Part shown: piece by piece, positions 55,501 through 64,000 of the stretch | Position numbering within the stretch: position 1 is the stretch's first letter | Layout: the number at the start of each line of letters is the position of its first letter | Assembly (NCBI GenBank): GCA_944474755.1 | Contig: OX104119.1 | Location: 82,402,896-82,466,895 of the forward strand | DNA: 64,000 nt | Direction of reading: 5' to 3' | DNA from: Limnoperna fortunei | Lineage: Eukaryota > Mollusca > Bivalvia > Mytilida > Modiolidae | Notes under the pieces: generated by a model | Told to the model about the DNA's origin: nothing | Database searches by the model: none | What the model saw: only the letters and a program-made list of their open reading frames with translations | Position numbers and translations under genes: made by a program

Positions 55501-55575
55501 TGTGCTGGAAGACTGAAACAGTGTCCAGTATGTAGATCTGATGTAGAACAAATTTTAAAATTATACAAGCCATAA
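52562..55575 (+). CDS. Four-exon gene: C2HC fingers, Myb/SANT-like domain, coiled coil, RING
   Basis: Exons by reading GT-AG sites: 52562-52658, 53798-53959, 54522-55256 and 55412-55575. All three introns are phase 1 and the spliced frame is open for 385 residues. Exon 1: MAAADEQKTIYMCNQCG, finger C13-x2-C16-x12-H29-x-C31. Exon 2: finger C64-x2-C67-x12-H80-x-C82, the same pattern. Exon 3: Ser-rich linker, then a Myb/SANT-like (Myb_DNA-bind_4) domain with three Trp (FWTRAATLLL, KAAWLQIS, EGRWKTLM; about 115-205), an acidic Ser-rich part, KPKRKRP and a charged coiled coil. Exon 4: C3HC4-type RING, DICKICFEDD ... KCGHMLTC ... CPVCRSD. It probably binds DNA and acts as a ubiquitin ligase in the nucleus (inference). 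Unspliced exon 3 would stop at 55261, giving a form without RING. Either a host gene or a transposon-derived one. Confidence 0.75.
53405..53640 (+). mobile_element. tRNA-derived SINE in intron 1
   Basis: Starts CCGATTGGCAGAGTGGTTAAGG (A box region), written here in two parts: CCGATTGGCAG and AGTGGTTAAGG. B box GGTTCAAGTC lies 60 bases on. Then 'ggggttctcaggcatcctac', 'catgatatagctgaa' and the tail 'ggattaaacaccaacac'. Sense orientation in the intron of the Myb-RING gene. Confidence 0.85.
55300..55345 (+). pseudogene. Relic of a duplicated RING exon start
   Basis: 'gcag|atgaagatatatgcaattgt' copies the start of the real RING exon, 'gcag|atgctgatatatgcaaga'. It gives DEDICNCTVYF and soon stops. 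Lies in the last intron. Confidence 0.5.
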
Positions 55576-55635
55576 AGTGTGGAGAATTGAAGAATCTTAT
55601 TTGAAAACATTTCCTTTTGAACGTATGAATTGAGA

Positions 55636-55641
55636 AATAAA
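55636..55641 (+). terminator. Polyadenylation signal of the Myb-RING gene
   Basis: AATAAA, 61 bases after the stop codon. Confidence 0.6.
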
Positions 55642-55800
55642 AACTGTTATTGTGTATGTTTGATTTTCATTTTCATACTCATTTCTGTTCATTCATTTAT
55701 GGAAAACATAAGAATACTTGTTAAGTCATGGATACAGGTTTATTAAGGTTTTTGTATATTTTGACAACAGTAATGGTTCTTATTACTATTGGTTGAGCAT

Positions 55801-57635
55801 CAAAGGGTCAGATAACGTAGAATTGACCCTAACTTTAAATTCTCTGTCAGATAAAAAGTTTGAGATAAAGGTAGGAAGTCTACCTTTCAACCCCATATCA
55901 AAAAGATGGACACAACATGTTCATTTTTGGCAAATGCGTTTCGAATATATGTTTCGAAACGCACCAGATGATCAATAGTACTACGACCTTGTCTGAATCC
56001 ACACTGGATATTCGAGATTAGGTTGTTCGATTCTAAAAACCAGACAAGGCAATCGTTGATCATCCTTTCCATGGTTTTACAAAGACAGCTAGTGAGGGCT
56101 ATAGGCCGATAGTTGGACGCTTCCGAGTGATCTTTTCCTGGTTTTGGAATAGGCACAACAGTGGCCATTTTCCAAATAGATGGTAAGTCACCCGTTTCCC
56201 AAATGTTGTTAAGAAGATTCAGAAGATATTGGAGAGAAGATTGTGGCAGATGTTTGAGAAGTTGATAATGGATGTCATCTGGACCACATGCTGTATCGTG
56301 AGATTTGTTCAATGAAGTTTTTAGCTCTTCCAAAGAAAAAGGTTTATTATAATCTTCTAAATTTTTTGACTGGAAATTAAGCTTTGATTTTTCTTTTTGA
56401 ATTTTGATCCGCTGAAATGTGGGATGATAATTTTCAGCAGAGGAGTGTGTTGCAAATGTTTCGGCCAGTTTATTTGATATGTCTGACTCTGATGTTAACA
56501 AGTCTTGTCCATCTTTTAAATGATGGACATTTGCTTTACTGTTTTTACCTTTAATTTTACGAATCATGTTCCAAATTTTATTCATGGGGGTATGGTTATT
56601 CAGTTTAGAAACAAAGTTACGCCAAGAAGTGCGTCGTCTTTGTTTCGTTACCCTGCGAGCTTTCGCTCGAAAAATTCGGAAATGGTTAAGATTATTTTGA
56701 GTTGGGTGTTTATTAAAGCGTCGTTCGGCTTTTTTCCGGTCTTTAATAGCGTCCTCACAGCTGTCATCGAACCATGGTTTACTAGGATGTTTTGGATTTG
56801 TCGAGGTCTTAGGAATAGTTTCGTCAGCAATTGAAATAAGTGTTTCATTGAATTTTAAAATTGGATCAGAAATAGTTTCAAAAGTATCCGAGTTAAGTCG
56901 CTCTATACAGAGTTGTTCAAATAGATGCCAACTGGCCTTGCCAAATTTATACCGAGCGACTCGTTCTGCGTTTGACGAGTGTAAAGATTCCAAGATAATG
57001 GGAAAGTGATCACTGCCACAGAGATCGTCATGGACTTTCCATGAGAAATCGGGCAACAGAGAAGGATCTGCTATCGTTAGATCAATAGCCGAGTATGATC
57101 CATTCCCAGGATGTAAATATGTATTAGTTCCATCATTAAAAATGCACAGATCTTCCTGATTCATTAAGCTTTCAATAATTTTACCTTTATCGTTGATTGT
57201 GTTACTGCCCCATAAAGGGTTGTGTCCGTTGAAGTCCCCAAGTAATATATAAGGGGCCGGAAGCTGATCAGTAAGATGTTTCAACTGATTTAAATTTAAT
57301 GAAGAATTTGAAGGGATATACACAGAGCATAAAGTAATTGTTTTGTCTAAAGATATTCTAACAGCAACCGCCTGAAGATCAGTGTCGAGATCTACAGGGC
57401 TATGTAGAACTTGGTCTTTTACAAGAATGGTAGAACCGCCAGCAGCTCTATCATTCTCGTCTACATATGTGCTGTATATAGAGTAGTTTTTTAAAGATAT
57501 ATTTTCATTTCGTTTTAGGTGGGACTCTTGAAGGCAAAATGCAACAGGAAGAAAGGCTTGAACTAATAATGTAATTTCCAGAAAATTAATCTTAAGACCT
57601 CGACAATTCCATTGTATTATTGTACCCATTATGGT
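55801..57635 (-). pseudogene. LINE ORF2: endonuclease and first part of RT
   Basis: 580 codons open from ATG 57627-57629 to 55887. Endonuclease boxes: IIQWNCRGL (Asn), LQESHLK (Glu), LGDFNGHNPLWGS and CGSDHFPI (Asp/His). RT start: VVPIPKPGKDHSEASNYRPI and GFRQGRSTIDHL. After HVVSIF a 59-base deletion between two 'atctttt' repeats removes the motif A segment with its catalytic Asp (present in the copy at 60850-60900) and shifts the frame. Truncated at about 55801. The endonuclease nicks target DNA for priming. Dead as a polymerase. Confidence 0.85.
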
Positions 57636-57706
57636 TTGCGAATAGGGGAATAGTTGACAGATTTTTTGGGGCTATTCCGCCGGTTTCTGCTGGGGGATCT
57701 ACCTTT
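57636..57706. other. Junction between LINE pieces
   Basis: About 70 bases not matching ORF1 or ORF2 of the other copies. Confidence 0.3.
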
Positions 57707-58093
57707 ATTTATTTGGATGTTTTTCAAAAATATTTTCGTAAAGAGGTTTGAAAACACAGCCGTGGGCCGGGTTGCCAGGATACGTCTTCAATTTGGTTGC
57801 ATATTGCAAAGCGAGTTTAATTCTTCTTTGATACAAAGAAGGCTCGTTTGTTTCTACATATAAACTATTTACAGGTGTGGTTCTAAAAGCTCCAAGGCAT
57901 ATTCGCAATCCTTGATGATGAACCGTATCAAGGATTTTGACATATGACTTGCGAGCAGAACCATAAATAAAACAACCATAATCCAATTTCGATCGAATCA
58001 GCGATCTATAAAGATTAAGTAAAACGTCGCATTCAGCACCCCATTCGGTGCTGGCTACGACTTTTAAAATATCTAATGCCTTTAGGCATTTAT
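57707..58093 (-). mobile_element. LINE ORF2 middle fragment
   Basis: Minus strand: LDYGCFIYGSARKSYVKILD and QRRIKLALQYATKLK, the region after RT. Its 5' end stops at 'tttaggcattt', next to a 'tttatttatttattta' run. It may be the 5' part of the same truncated insertion whose 3' part is 51511-52402. Confidence 0.8.
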
Positions 58094-58099
58094 TTATTT

Positions 58100-58461
58100 A
58101 TTTATAACTTAAGACCCATCTCGAACTGAAGTTTTTGATTCCCCTGTTTCTTCCTCTGGTATGGGGGTTCGACTGCATAAATACTTGAAAACTGTGTGTA
58201 TTTGAGGGTGAGACTATTCATGGTATACGTGGAGCTTGTGCCATTACATTAGTTTCAAAGGGTATGGGATCTAGTAAGGAAATAATGAATCATGTATGTT
58301 GGTTCCAAAAAGGCTCTTTAGATCATTATTCTAGGATAAACAAGTTTAGCTCAACTGCAGTCAGTAGTGTTTTTGCAGAAGTGGCGAGTTCAGGAATATC
58401 AGATGTTAGAGAAGTATATGAAAAATATGGAGATTATTCTGCTTTGCCAAAAGCATTTTAA
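58100..58461 (+). pseudogene. DIRS tyrosine recombinase, C-terminal third
   Basis: Reads DPSRTEVFDSPVSSSGMGVR, then after a shift near 58195 GETIHGIRGACAITL (H-x-x-R box), EIMNHVCWFQKGSLDHYSRI (His/Trp and nucleophile Tyr) and a stop after AKF. It picks up exactly where 51505 (VGYLFR) leaves off, so the 6.6 kb between them is an insertion or a set of insertions. Confidence 0.8.
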
Positions 58462-58773
58462 AACAATATAATTGTATGTGATAAATCTTAATTTGAGAGA
58501 AATGTATTTATTTACGAACTTTGCTAATTTGCAGTTTTATTTTGTCATATAGGTCATGTATGTTGATTCCATGAATTAATTATGTAATTTAAGGTGACTT
58601 CATCTTCGGAATTTATTTGGTCAAATCATATAAACTGATTTTAATCTATGCATCAACTTAAATTAACGAAACGTGCAAATGCTTGTATCTTCTTTATTTA
58701 CACATCTTTCTTATATTTTGCTCATTTGATAAATTTAATTTATTTAAGTCTGAGGGAGGTACATCTTAAAATG
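58462..58773. other. Probable 3' flank of the DIRS element
   Basis: AT-rich, no features recognised. Terminal repeats of the DIRS element were not found. Confidence 0.35.
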
Positions 58774-58981
58774 GGTTGATTGATTGATTGATTGTTGTTT
58801 AACGTCCAGCTAGCAATATTTCAGCTATATTCAGGACGTGAAAAGAATCATAATTTCATTATTAGAACTTCCAATCCTTAGGATTAAAACATGATCTCAT
58901 ACAATAATATGAGAGTATATACAGATAAAAAAGATAATTAAAACAATAAAATGTATGAAGCATAACAAATTCTCAGATATA

Positions 58982-60505
58982 TTAAATTTTACAATACAAA
59001 TTAATTTCTTTTAAAAACTTTAAAATTGTGTCGCCTGCGACAGTTTTAAATAAATTAACATATGAATCTACACGATAGAAACGTCCCCGGATGTGTGCCA
59101 CATCCACACAGTCCATTAAAACATGCTTAATGGTGTATGGGGTGTTGCATGGCACACATTCGGGTCGTGGCTCGTTATTTAAAATATAACTATGTGTCGT
59201 CCTGGTATGACCAATACGACATCTTGTTAAAACAACTTGGTCTCTTCGACCTCTAAAACATTTAAAATTATTTGTGTGCAGTAGTGGCTGGATCTCATGA
59301 AGTTTATTATGAACTTGGAGATCCCCACCACTCTGCCACAAATTAGAAATATATTTAAAAATCAACACTTTAAAATCGGTAAAAGGAATATTACAGTTAA
59401 TGATGGTATCCTTTAATGCATTTTTAGCCTCCTGATCCACGACTGTGTTTCCATGGATTCCGACATGACTGGGAATCCAGAAGAAGATAATCTCTTTTCC
59501 CAAAGCAACAAGAGATTTGTAGATTTGAATAATTTTTAAAATGTAAGGATTTTTAATTTTGAAATTTTCAATAGCCAGTAGACAAGACAGGGAATTGGAG
59601 CAGACAATAAATTTGCATTCGTCTGACGAAGCAACTATTTTCATCGCAAGAAGAATAGCGTGCGCCTCTGCTGTAAATACACATGAGGCAGACGGAAGGC
59701 GGCGAGTTTCAACAGGCACTCCGAAGACAGCGGCGGAGGCGACTTTATCACCGTCTTTTGACCCGTCTGTGTAAATAGTACTATAGTCAGGGTAACAAGA
59801 TTTAATTTCTGCATAATGTTGTTGTATTATTAAATGGTTTGTGTCGGACTTTTTATGTTTTCTTAGATCATAAATAAATATCGGTTTGGGGTTTAACCAC
59901 GGGAGATTATGCGGAATTTCGATTGCAGCAATTTCATCTAAATTTATACCAGAATTTTCCAAATGAGATTTAATTCGGAGGCCAAAAGGTTGAATTTTGT
60001 TTGGATATTTTTCGAAAATGTTTTGATAAAGAGGTTTGAAAACACAGTCGTGGGCCGGGTTGCCAGGATATGCCTTTAATTTGGTTGCATATTGCAAAGC
60101 GAGCTTTATTCTTCTTTGATACAAAGAAGGCTCGCCTGCTTCTACATATAAACTCTCAACAGGTGTGGTTCTGAAAGCTCCAAGGCATAGTCGCAATCCT
60201 TGATGATGTATAGTATCAAGGATTTTGACATATGACTTGCGAGCAGAACCATAAATAAAACAACCGTAATCCAATTTCGATCGAACCAGCGATCTATATA
60301 GATTGAGTAAAACATCACATTCAGCCCCCCAGTCGGTGCTGGATACGACTTTTAAAATATCTAATGCCTTTAGGCATTTATTTTTTAACATTTTGATATG
60401 GGGAAGAAAGGTTAGCCTTGAATCAAATACGAGACCAAGAAAAGTAGTTTCTTTTACAATTTTGATAGGATTATTATACAATTTTAATTCAGGATCAGGA
60501 TGCAT
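58982..60505 (-). pseudogene. LINE ORF2: post-RT region, RNase H and C-terminus
   Basis: 507 codons. ETTFLGLVFDSRLTFLPHIK is the end of RT. RNase H: IYTDGSKDGDK (first Asp), FTAEAHAILLAM (Glu), IVCSNSLSCLLAI, where the third catalytic Asp (usually SDSL) is Asn, and HGNTVVDQEAKNA. The C-terminal Cys/His motif is RPECVPCNTPYTIKHVLMDC. Just upstream (60507-60740) the RT palm reads QEIGVPQGSILSVTLFS ... DGSLY and then jumps to NNIERQLQ: the YVDD motif itself has been deleted. Confidence 0.85.
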
Positions 60506-60739
60506 CTAACGTTTATTACAAAAATGCATCCCAACAGTTTTTGCAGTGGAGAATTTAAAACCATTCTCCATTGCCCATTTCTCTATTCTATTTAAACACA
60601 ACTGCAGCTGACGTTCGATATTATTCATATAGAGAACCATCAATATTATCTTTTAAAACTTCAGCAAGGCTATTAATTCTAATACTAAATAAAGTGACAG
60701 AAAGGATGCTGCCCTGGGGAACACCGATTTCCTGTACAA

Positions 60740-60949
60740 AAGGGTCAGATAACGTAGAATTGACCCTAACTTTAAATTCTGTCAGATAAAAAGTTTGAGA
60801 TAAAGGTAGGAAGTCTACCTTTCAACCCCATATCAAAAAGATCTTTTAAAATACCGTATTTCCATGTTGTGTCGTATGCTTTTTCTAAATCGATAAAAGA
60901 TAGACACAACATGTTCGTTTTTGGCAAATGCGTTTCGAATATATATTTC
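60740..60949 (-). pseudogene. LINE ORF2: RT motif A region
   Basis: Minus strand: LSFIDLEKAYDTTWKYGILK, GLKGRLPTFIS and FKVRVNSTLSDP, with a shift near 60780. Joins the frames on both sides when damage is ignored. Confidence 0.75.
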
Positions 60950-61229
60950 ATATTTTAATTTATTTAAAACTGTCGCAGGCGACACAATTTTAAAGTTTTT
61001 AAAAGAAATTAATTTGTATTGTAAAATTTAATATGTCTGAGAATTTGTTATGCTTCATACATTTTATTGTTTTAATTGTCTTTTTTATCTGTATATACTC
61101 TCATATTATTGTATGAAATCATGTTTTAATCCTAAGGATTGGAAGTTCTAATAATGAAATTATGATTCTTTTCACGTCCTGAATATAGCTGAAATATTGC
61201 TAGCTGGACGTTAAACAACAATCAATCAA
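60950..61229 (+). mobile_element. LINE 3' end inserted in inverse orientation
   Basis: 280 bases: end of ORF2 (LKTVAGDTILKFLKEINLYC-like), 3' UTR, and tail 'caatcaatcaatcaatcaat'. It replaces about 30 codons of ORF2 (from NNLISN to YIRN in the 55887-57629 copy). No target duplication seen. Confidence 0.85.
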
Positions 61230-62861
61230 TCAATCAATCGATTCTAAAAACCAGACAAGGCGATCGTTGATCATCCTTTCCATGGTTTTACAAAGACAGC
61301 TTGTGAGGGCTATAGGCCGATAGTTGGAGGCTTCCGAGTGATCTTTTCCTGGTTTGGGAATAGGCACAACAGTGGCCATTTTCCAAATAGATGGTAAGTC
61401 ACCCGTTTCCCAAATGTTGTTAAGAAGATTTAGAAGACATTGGAGTGAAGATTGTGGCAGATGTTTGAGAAGTTGATAATGGATGTCATCTGGACCACAT
61501 GCTGTATCGTGAGATTTGTTCAATGAAGTTTTTAGCTCTTCCAAAGAAAAAGGTTTATTATAATCTTCTAAATTTTTTGACTGGAAATTAAGCTTTGATT
61601 TTTCTTTTTGAGTTTTGATCCGCTAAAAAGTGGGATGATAATTTTCAGCAGAGGAGTGTGTTGCAAATGTTTCGGCCAATTTATTTGATATGTCTGACTT
61701 TCATGTTAACAAGTCTTGTCCATCCTTTAGATGATGGACATTTGTTTTACTGTTTTTACCTTTAATTTTACCAATCATGTTCCAAATTTTATTCATTGGG
61801 GTATGGTTATTCAGTTTAGAAACAAAGTTACGCCAAGAAGTGCGTCGTCTTTGTTTCGTTACCCTGCGAGCTTTCGCTCGAAAAATTCGGAAATGGTTAA
61901 GATTATTTTGAGTTGGGTGTTTATTAAAGCGCCGTTCGGCCTTTTTCCGGTCTTTAATAGCGTCCTCACAGCTGTCATCGAACCATGGTTTACTAGGATG
62001 TTTTGGATTTGTCGAGGTCTTAGGAATAGTTTCGTCAGCAATTGAAATAAGTGTTTCATTGAATTTTAAAATTGGATCAGAAATAGTTTCAAAATTATCC
62101 GAGTTAAGTCGCTAAGTATCCGAGTTAAGTCGCTCTATACAGAGTTGTTCAAATAGATGCCAACTGGCCTTGCCAAATTTATACCGAGCGACTCGTTCTG
62201 TATTTGAAGAGTGTAAAGATTCCAAGATAATGGGAAAGTGATCACTGCCACAGAGATCGTCATGGACTTTCCATGAGAAATCGGGCAACAGAGAAGGATC
62301 TGCTATTGTAAGATCAATAGCCGAATATGATCCATTCCCAGAATGTAAATATGTATTTGAACCATCATTAAAAATACACAGATCTTCCTGATTCATTAAG
62401 CCTTCAATAATTTTACCTTTATCGTTTATTGTGTTACTGCCCCATAAAGGGTTGTGTCCGTTGAAGTCCCCAAGTAATATATAAGGGGCCGGAAGCTGAT
62501 CAGTAAGATGTTTCAACTGATTTAAATTTAATGAAGAATTTGGAGGGATATACACAGAGCATAAAGTAATTGTTTTGTCTAAAGATATTCTAACAGCAAC
62601 CGCCTGAAGATCAGTGTCGAGATCTACAGGGCTATGTAGAACTTGGTCTTTTACAAGAATGGTAGAACCACCAGCAGCTCTATCATTCTCGTCTACATAT
62701 GTGCTGTATATAGAGTAGTTTTTTAAAGATATGTTGTCACTTCGTTTTAGGTGCGATTCTTGGAGGCAAAATGCAACAGGTAGAAAGGCTTGAACTTATA
62801 ATGTAATTTCAAGAAAATTAATCTTAAGACCTCGACAATTCCATTGTATTATTGTATCCAT
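61230..62861 (-). pseudogene. LINE ORF2: endonuclease and start of RT
   Basis: Starts at ATG 62859-62861 (MDTIIQWNCRGLKINF). A TAA occurs after about 23 codons (TL*VQAF), and a duplicated 'gtatccgagttaagtcgct' phrase near 62094-62132 plus shifts near 61625 and 61700 break it into frames 62112-62555 and 61230-61544. Endonuclease and early RT motifs are the same as in 55887-57629, about 95 percent alike by eye. Confidence 0.85.
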
Positions 62862-63468
62862 TATCTGGGTAGTCGAATGGGGGAGATACTTGTTTTGCGA
62901 GTTGGTTTACTCCGCCCATCTGCGCTTGGTGATCGACTTGGGGGTAGTGTATCCATTTTGTCGCCCCAAATGGTCTCGTCGAATACGTCGTCGAGACTGC
63001 CGAATCTATTTTGGACCAGGACTGGATCCTTCGTAGATTTCGACGTGGGAGTACGGTCGATATTTTTATTTTCCTTAATTTTGGTATTTTTTTTGTTGAG
63101 TTTTATTGGAATTATTTGCTTTTTTTGGGGAATGCTTGAAGAAGAGGTAGATGGTTTAGATTTATTAGTTGATGAAGATGTAGAGGTTTGAGTTGTTGAA
63201 GATTTCCGAGAAGATGATATAATTTTGTTAGAAGTTTCTACTGGTAGTCTAACAGGATCTTTTTGATTAATAGGCCAAGTGATCATTGTTTGCGTCTCGG
63301 TTGTAACATAGACGCGTTTGGTCACACTGGCATATGACGTTGTAGCAGTAGAGGAATTCCTCGCCGAACTGAACAGACGACGGGCCTCAGGGTAAGAGAT
63401 GTTTTTTCTATCTTTAATTTCTGAATTTCTTTCTCTTTTTTATAATGTTGACAGTCTTTTGATGAGGA
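62861..63468 (-). CDS. LINE ORF1, C-terminal part
   Basis: The frame enters from the A element at 63468. It reads HYKKEKEIQKLK (end of the last knuckle), ISYPEARRLFSSA, SYASVTKRVYVTTETQTM, then a Ser/Thr/Lys-rich tail (SSSRKSSTTQTSTSSSTNKS) and ends at TAA 62861-62863. The stop overlaps the ORF2 start as TAATG. Highly basic, as expected for an RNA-binding ORF1. It is the C-terminal half of the protein whose N-terminal half is seen at 1-606. Confidence 0.75.
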
Positions 63469-63982
63469 TTGATTGATTGATTGATTTATGGTGTTTAATG
63501 CCCGAGCAGCAATATTTCAGCTATATTCAAACGATGAACATGAAATGGATGATAAAATGAACATGAAATGATGATGAATGAAATGGGATGGGACACAAGG
63601 AAAAATAGGGGTAACGGATTTTAGATTGCCACTGGCAAATGGGAGGATGGATAGGGTCGGGCAATTTAGCCTCCTGTAGCGGGATCGAAATCCCTACTCA
63701 TAGCGAATACTACAGCAGCGTTCTTTAACGTGCGAGGAACGTGGCATTTTCCCAATACGGTGCACTAATATGGTTTGCGGTCAGGTTTTCCGTATTATGG
63801 CCTGACAACCCCAGCTTGCCAGGGGTACCCCATTCAACCACCTGGGGCACACATCCCAGTCGGTCTTTAGGCAAACCGACCTGACACGCCGGTCAGGGTA
63901 CTGGGCGCTATTTAGTCGCCTTTTACGACAAGCTAGCGCGACTGCGGTCTATTCTTTTAGCCACCCGGATCCCGCACGGGGC
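63469..63982 (-). mobile_element. SINE-like family A, copy 6, inserted in LINE ORF1
   Basis: Complete minus copy. Perfect 14-bp target duplication TCTTTTGATGAGGA at 63455-63468 and 63983-63996. Confidence 0.95.
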
Positions 63983-64000
63983 TCTTTTGATGAGGACATG

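Larger units (their letters stand above)
58774..64000 (-). mobile_element. Nearly full-length LINE (I/Nimb-like)
   Basis: Element order on the minus strand: ORF1 C-terminus (63468-62861), ORF2 (62861 to 58982), 3' UTR, and a tail of 'tcaatcaatcaatcaa' type at 58774-58800. It contains an A element in ORF1 and an inverted LINE tail in ORF2. Having an endonuclease, RT and RNase H in ORF2 plus a CCHC ORF1 fits the I superfamily, probably the Nimb clade. It continues beyond the window. Confidence 0.85.

Noticed and set aside
62844..63191. 115-codon plus-strand ORF
   Set aside because: Antisense of the LINE ORF1 tail.

Overview
The window is a eukaryotic, animal, AT-rich stretch of repeat-dense DNA. 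GT-AG introns, tRNA-derived SINEs, LINEs, a Ty3/gypsy element, DIRS-type elements and piggyBac remnants rule out a prokaryote. The SINE and LINE tails built on (ATCA)n with a 'gaatatagctgaaatattgct' type 3' end, and the mix of transposon families, fit a mollusc, perhaps a bivalve. That is an inference; no species marker is present.

Layout. 1-1506: 5' half of a minus-strand LINE (ORF1 start and a long, partly duplicated 5' UTR). 1592-3553: a decayed tyrosine recombinase followed by an SGNH hydrolase, split by a SINE-like element. 4.5-18.5 kb: scattered remnants (SINE-like families A and B, a 5'-truncated L1/Tx1-type LINE with a 12-bp target duplication, a gypsy integrase remnant, a TNP2-like transposase remnant, a zinc-finger gene remnant, and hairpin and foldback repeats). 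18.5-24.1 kb: a piggyBac transposase pseudogene split by a young gypsy element with two identical 235-bp LTRs and a GGATG target duplication. 24.5-31 kb: a RecQ-like helicase fragment and many small repeats. 31691-38615: an LTR element with 1.6-kb LTRs that has lost gag and almost all of pol but keeps a long open env-like (baculovirus F-type) gene. 39-46 kb: nested SINE-like copies, a MULE-like transposase remnant and simple AT-rich DNA. 48.4-58.5 kb: a DIRS-type retroelement (RT, RNase H, tyrosine recombinase) interrupted by LINE pieces and by a 5.3-kb block carrying the best host-like gene in the window. 58.8-64 kb: a nearly full-length LINE (ORF1 C-terminus, ORF2, 3' tail) on the minus strand.

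The gene at 52562-55575 reads as four exons, all joined by phase-1 GT-AG introns. It would encode 385 residues: two identical-pattern C2HC zinc fingers, a Myb/SANT-like domain, a basic coiled-coil segment and a C-terminal RING finger. It is the strongest candidate for an undescribed protein architecture. Second is the env-only LTR element.

Most other content can be read as layers of transposition. The LINE supplies a 3' tail that both SINE-like families share, and family A also resembles the LINE's 5' terminus. Nearly every transposon copy carries visible lesions, so little here looks autonomous.
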